Source: Prevotella sp. (GTDB taxonomy: Bacteria; Bacteroidota; Bacteroidia; Bacteroidales; Bacteroidaceae). From it: a stretch of 64,000 nt of DNA. Made by a program: the position numbers and the translations under genes. Positions 62,515 through 64,000 of the stretch are shown one piece after another (position 1 is the stretch's first letter; the number at the start of each line of letters is the position of its first letter). The stretch is from the NCBI GenBank assembly GCA_017524385.1, contig JAFWSS010000128.1, positions 1 through 64,000 of the forward strand. Reading direction: 5' to 3'. The notes under the pieces are model-generated. The model had not been told where the DNA came from. It ran no database searches and worked only from the letters and a program-made list of their open reading frames with translations.

Positions 62515-64000
62515 TTATTCGTAAATGTCTTCTATGGCGTATTCGTTCTGCGTGGGCTTGTCGTTGCAGGTGTCAAAGTCTTTTGGCACGTCAAACTTGG
62601 AACTAGGCGAGTATTCAAGGCTTGCATCAGCATACACCTTTTTCATATACTTTCCCCAGATGGGAAGTGCCGCCTTGGCACCCTGTCCCAGAGCCATGGA
62701 ATAGAAGTGTATGTCTCTGTCTTCACCTCCTACCCAGCACCCGCTGACGAGTTCAGGCGTGACCCCCATGAACCATGCGTCAGCATTGCTGTTTGTCGTC
62801 CCTGTCTTTCCACCGATTTCCCCAGAGACCATTCCCCTGACTCCCCTTCCGGTACCTCCGTCCACGACAGCACGCAACAGTTCGAGCATCTTGTAAGAAC
62901 TGCTCTCGCTGATGACCTCGGTATATATGGGATGGAAATTGGCCAATACGTTTCCTTCGCTGTTCTCAATCCTTGTCACCATGTAAGGAGCACACCTGAT
63001 GCCCTTGTTGGCGAAAGTGGTGTATGCGCTGACCATCTCTCCTACCGTAACATCGCAAGTACCGAGGCAAAGCGCCATGGTAGCCTTGATAGTGGGGTTG
63101 TTGATGCCATATTTCTTAAGAAGGTCGACAAGCGACTGCGGTCTGAACTTGTTCATGAGATATGCGGAAATCCAGTTGTTTGACTGTTGCAGTCCCCATT
63201 TGAGTGTCACCATGGCACCATATCTTGCCCTGCTACCATTTCTTGGTGTCCATCCGTCATATCTTTGCGCCCTGTTTGGCGCTTTGTCACAAGGTGTGTA
63301 TCCATTCTCCATGGCCAATGAGTAGAGGTAAGGTTTGATGGTGGAGCCAACCTGTCTTCTTCCCACCATAGCCATGTCATACTGGAAATATTCGTAATTG
63401 GGTCCTCCCACATATGCCTTGACCGCACCGGTGTGCACATCCATGCTGACCAATCCAGCCCTAAGATAAGACTTGTAATAGGTGATGGAGTCGAATGGAG
63501 ACATTGTTTTCTCCACAGGCCCATTGTAAGTGAACACCTGCATTTTCACAGGAGTGTCGAAGTTTTTCTTGATATCGGCCTCTGATGCCCCTTCGGCCTT
63601 GAGAGCCTGGTATCTATGGCTTTGCCTGATGGCACTGTTCATCACCCTTTCGTAGTCCTGCCTTGACATTTGTGAAGAGAACGGCCCTTTGGAACTCCCT
63701 CTAATCTGTGCGTTGAAAGCCGGTTGCAGTGTTTGCGCGAGGTGTTCGAGCACGGCCTCTTCGGCATATTTCTGCATTCGTGTGTCAATGGTGGTGTAAA
63801 TCCTGAGTCCGTCGGTGTTGATGTTGTAGGGATGTCCTCCCCTCCTTGTGTTCTTGTTGCACCATCCAAACAGCGGGTCTGTCTCCCAATAGATGGAGTC
63901 CATGACAAACTGCGGTTGCTTCCATTCAGGATAATCCTTCCTTTTGGGTTTCTTGGCCGACATGTATTGCTTGAGATATTCTCTGAAATATGGTGCAATG
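62515..64000 (-). CDS. Class A penicillin-binding protein (PBP1A-like), C-terminal part
   Basis: At least 494 aa; the frame continues past the window edge, where LKQYMSAKKPK matches the end of the glycosyltransferase domain of PBP1A, so the start is outside. The transpeptidase domain has GSTIKPY (active-site Ser, S-x-x-K), SNN and KTGTT. It cross-links peptidoglycan in the periplasm. The C-terminus (DKPTQNEYAIEDIYE) is acidic. The gene is transcribed toward pncB and ends with a terminator. Confidence 0.93.
   Translation of the reverse strand, partial: IAPYFREYLKQYMSAKKPKRKDYPEWKQPQFVMDSIYWETDPLFGWCNKNTRRGGHPYNINTDGLRIYTTIDTRMQKYAEEAVLEHLAQTLQPAFNAQIRGSSKGPFSSQMSRQDYERVMNSAIRQSHRYQALKAEGASEADIKKNFDTPVKMQVFTYNGPVEKTMSPFDSITYYKSYLRAGLVSMDVHTGAVKAYVGGPNYEYFQYDMAMVGRRQVGSTIKPYLYSLAMENGYTPCDKAPNRAQRYDGWTPRNGSRARYGAMVTLKWGLQQSNNWISAYLMNKFRPQSLVDLLKKYGINNPTIKATMALCLGTCDVTVGEMVSAYTTFANKGIRCAPYMVTRIENSEGNVLANFHPIYTEVISESSSYKMLELLRAVVDGGTGRGVRGMVSGEIGGKTGTTNSNADAWFMGVTPELVSGCWVGGEDRDIHFYSMALGQGAKAALPIWGKYMKKVYADASLEYSPSSKFDVPKDFDTCNDKPTQNEYAIEDIYE

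Noticed and set aside
1..64000. tRNA or rRNA genes
   Set aside because: No cloverleaf-like or conserved rRNA stretches were noticed by eye; a covariance search was not possible here.

Overview
The window reads as a Bacteroidales chromosome, most like Prevotella or a close relative. Several intergenic regions carry the Bacteroidota promoter pattern TTTG, 18-20 bases, TAnnTTTG (993-1024, 6132-6162, 10931-10960, 54134-54165). Genes mostly lack Shine-Dalgarno sequences, two large secreted proteins end in Bacteroidota-type C-terminal segments, and the capsule regulators are of Bacteroidota type. No organism name can be proved from the sequence alone.

Layout. 1-5.9 kb: transposase debris, an AAA-ATPase/PD-(D/E)XK protein, a 5'-truncated group II intron end, and a secreted pectate-lyase-like protein. 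6.2-8.7 kb: three small proteins that share a ~25-residue N-terminal segment and have unrelated C-terminal parts. 7.5-10.8 kb: IS3 and IS21 remnants, three copies of a ~127-bp repeat with a terminator hairpin, and GC-rich palindromic repeats. 11.3-15.0 kb: HPr-kinase-like protein, radical SAM/SPASM protein, PqqD-like protein and a nucleotidyltransferase; the last three overlap. 15.2-54.1 kb: a very large exopolysaccharide/capsule locus with a Wza-like lipoprotein, Wzc kinase, PHP phosphatase, Wzm/Wzt exporter, an EpsG-like polymerase, 12 GT2, 4 GT4, one GT32 and one GT-D domain. It also has LicD, a CDP-polyol-type gene pair, a pyruvyltransferase, five acyltransferase-3 proteins and three left-handed-helix acetyltransferases (the third at 54.3 kb has its own promoter). 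54.9-57.1 kb: an S26B-type Ser/His peptidase overlapping an ABC exporter. 57.4-64 kb: a secreted two-repeat protein, a TPM-domain protein, a small lipoprotein, pncB and the C-terminal part of a class A penicillin-binding protein.

How the parts may work together. The polysaccharide genes form a nearly continuous + strand run with many 4-13 bp overlaps, so they are probably a few long transcripts. The most interesting proposal concerns the genes around them. The leader-sharing small proteins, the RRE-like PqqD protein, the radical SAM, kinase and nucleotidyltransferase enzymes, and the S26B peptidase with its ABC exporter look like the parts of a leader-guided peptide maturation and export system. 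It is split by the capsule locus and interrupted by mobile-element debris. The individual families are recognised from motifs; that they form one system is inference.
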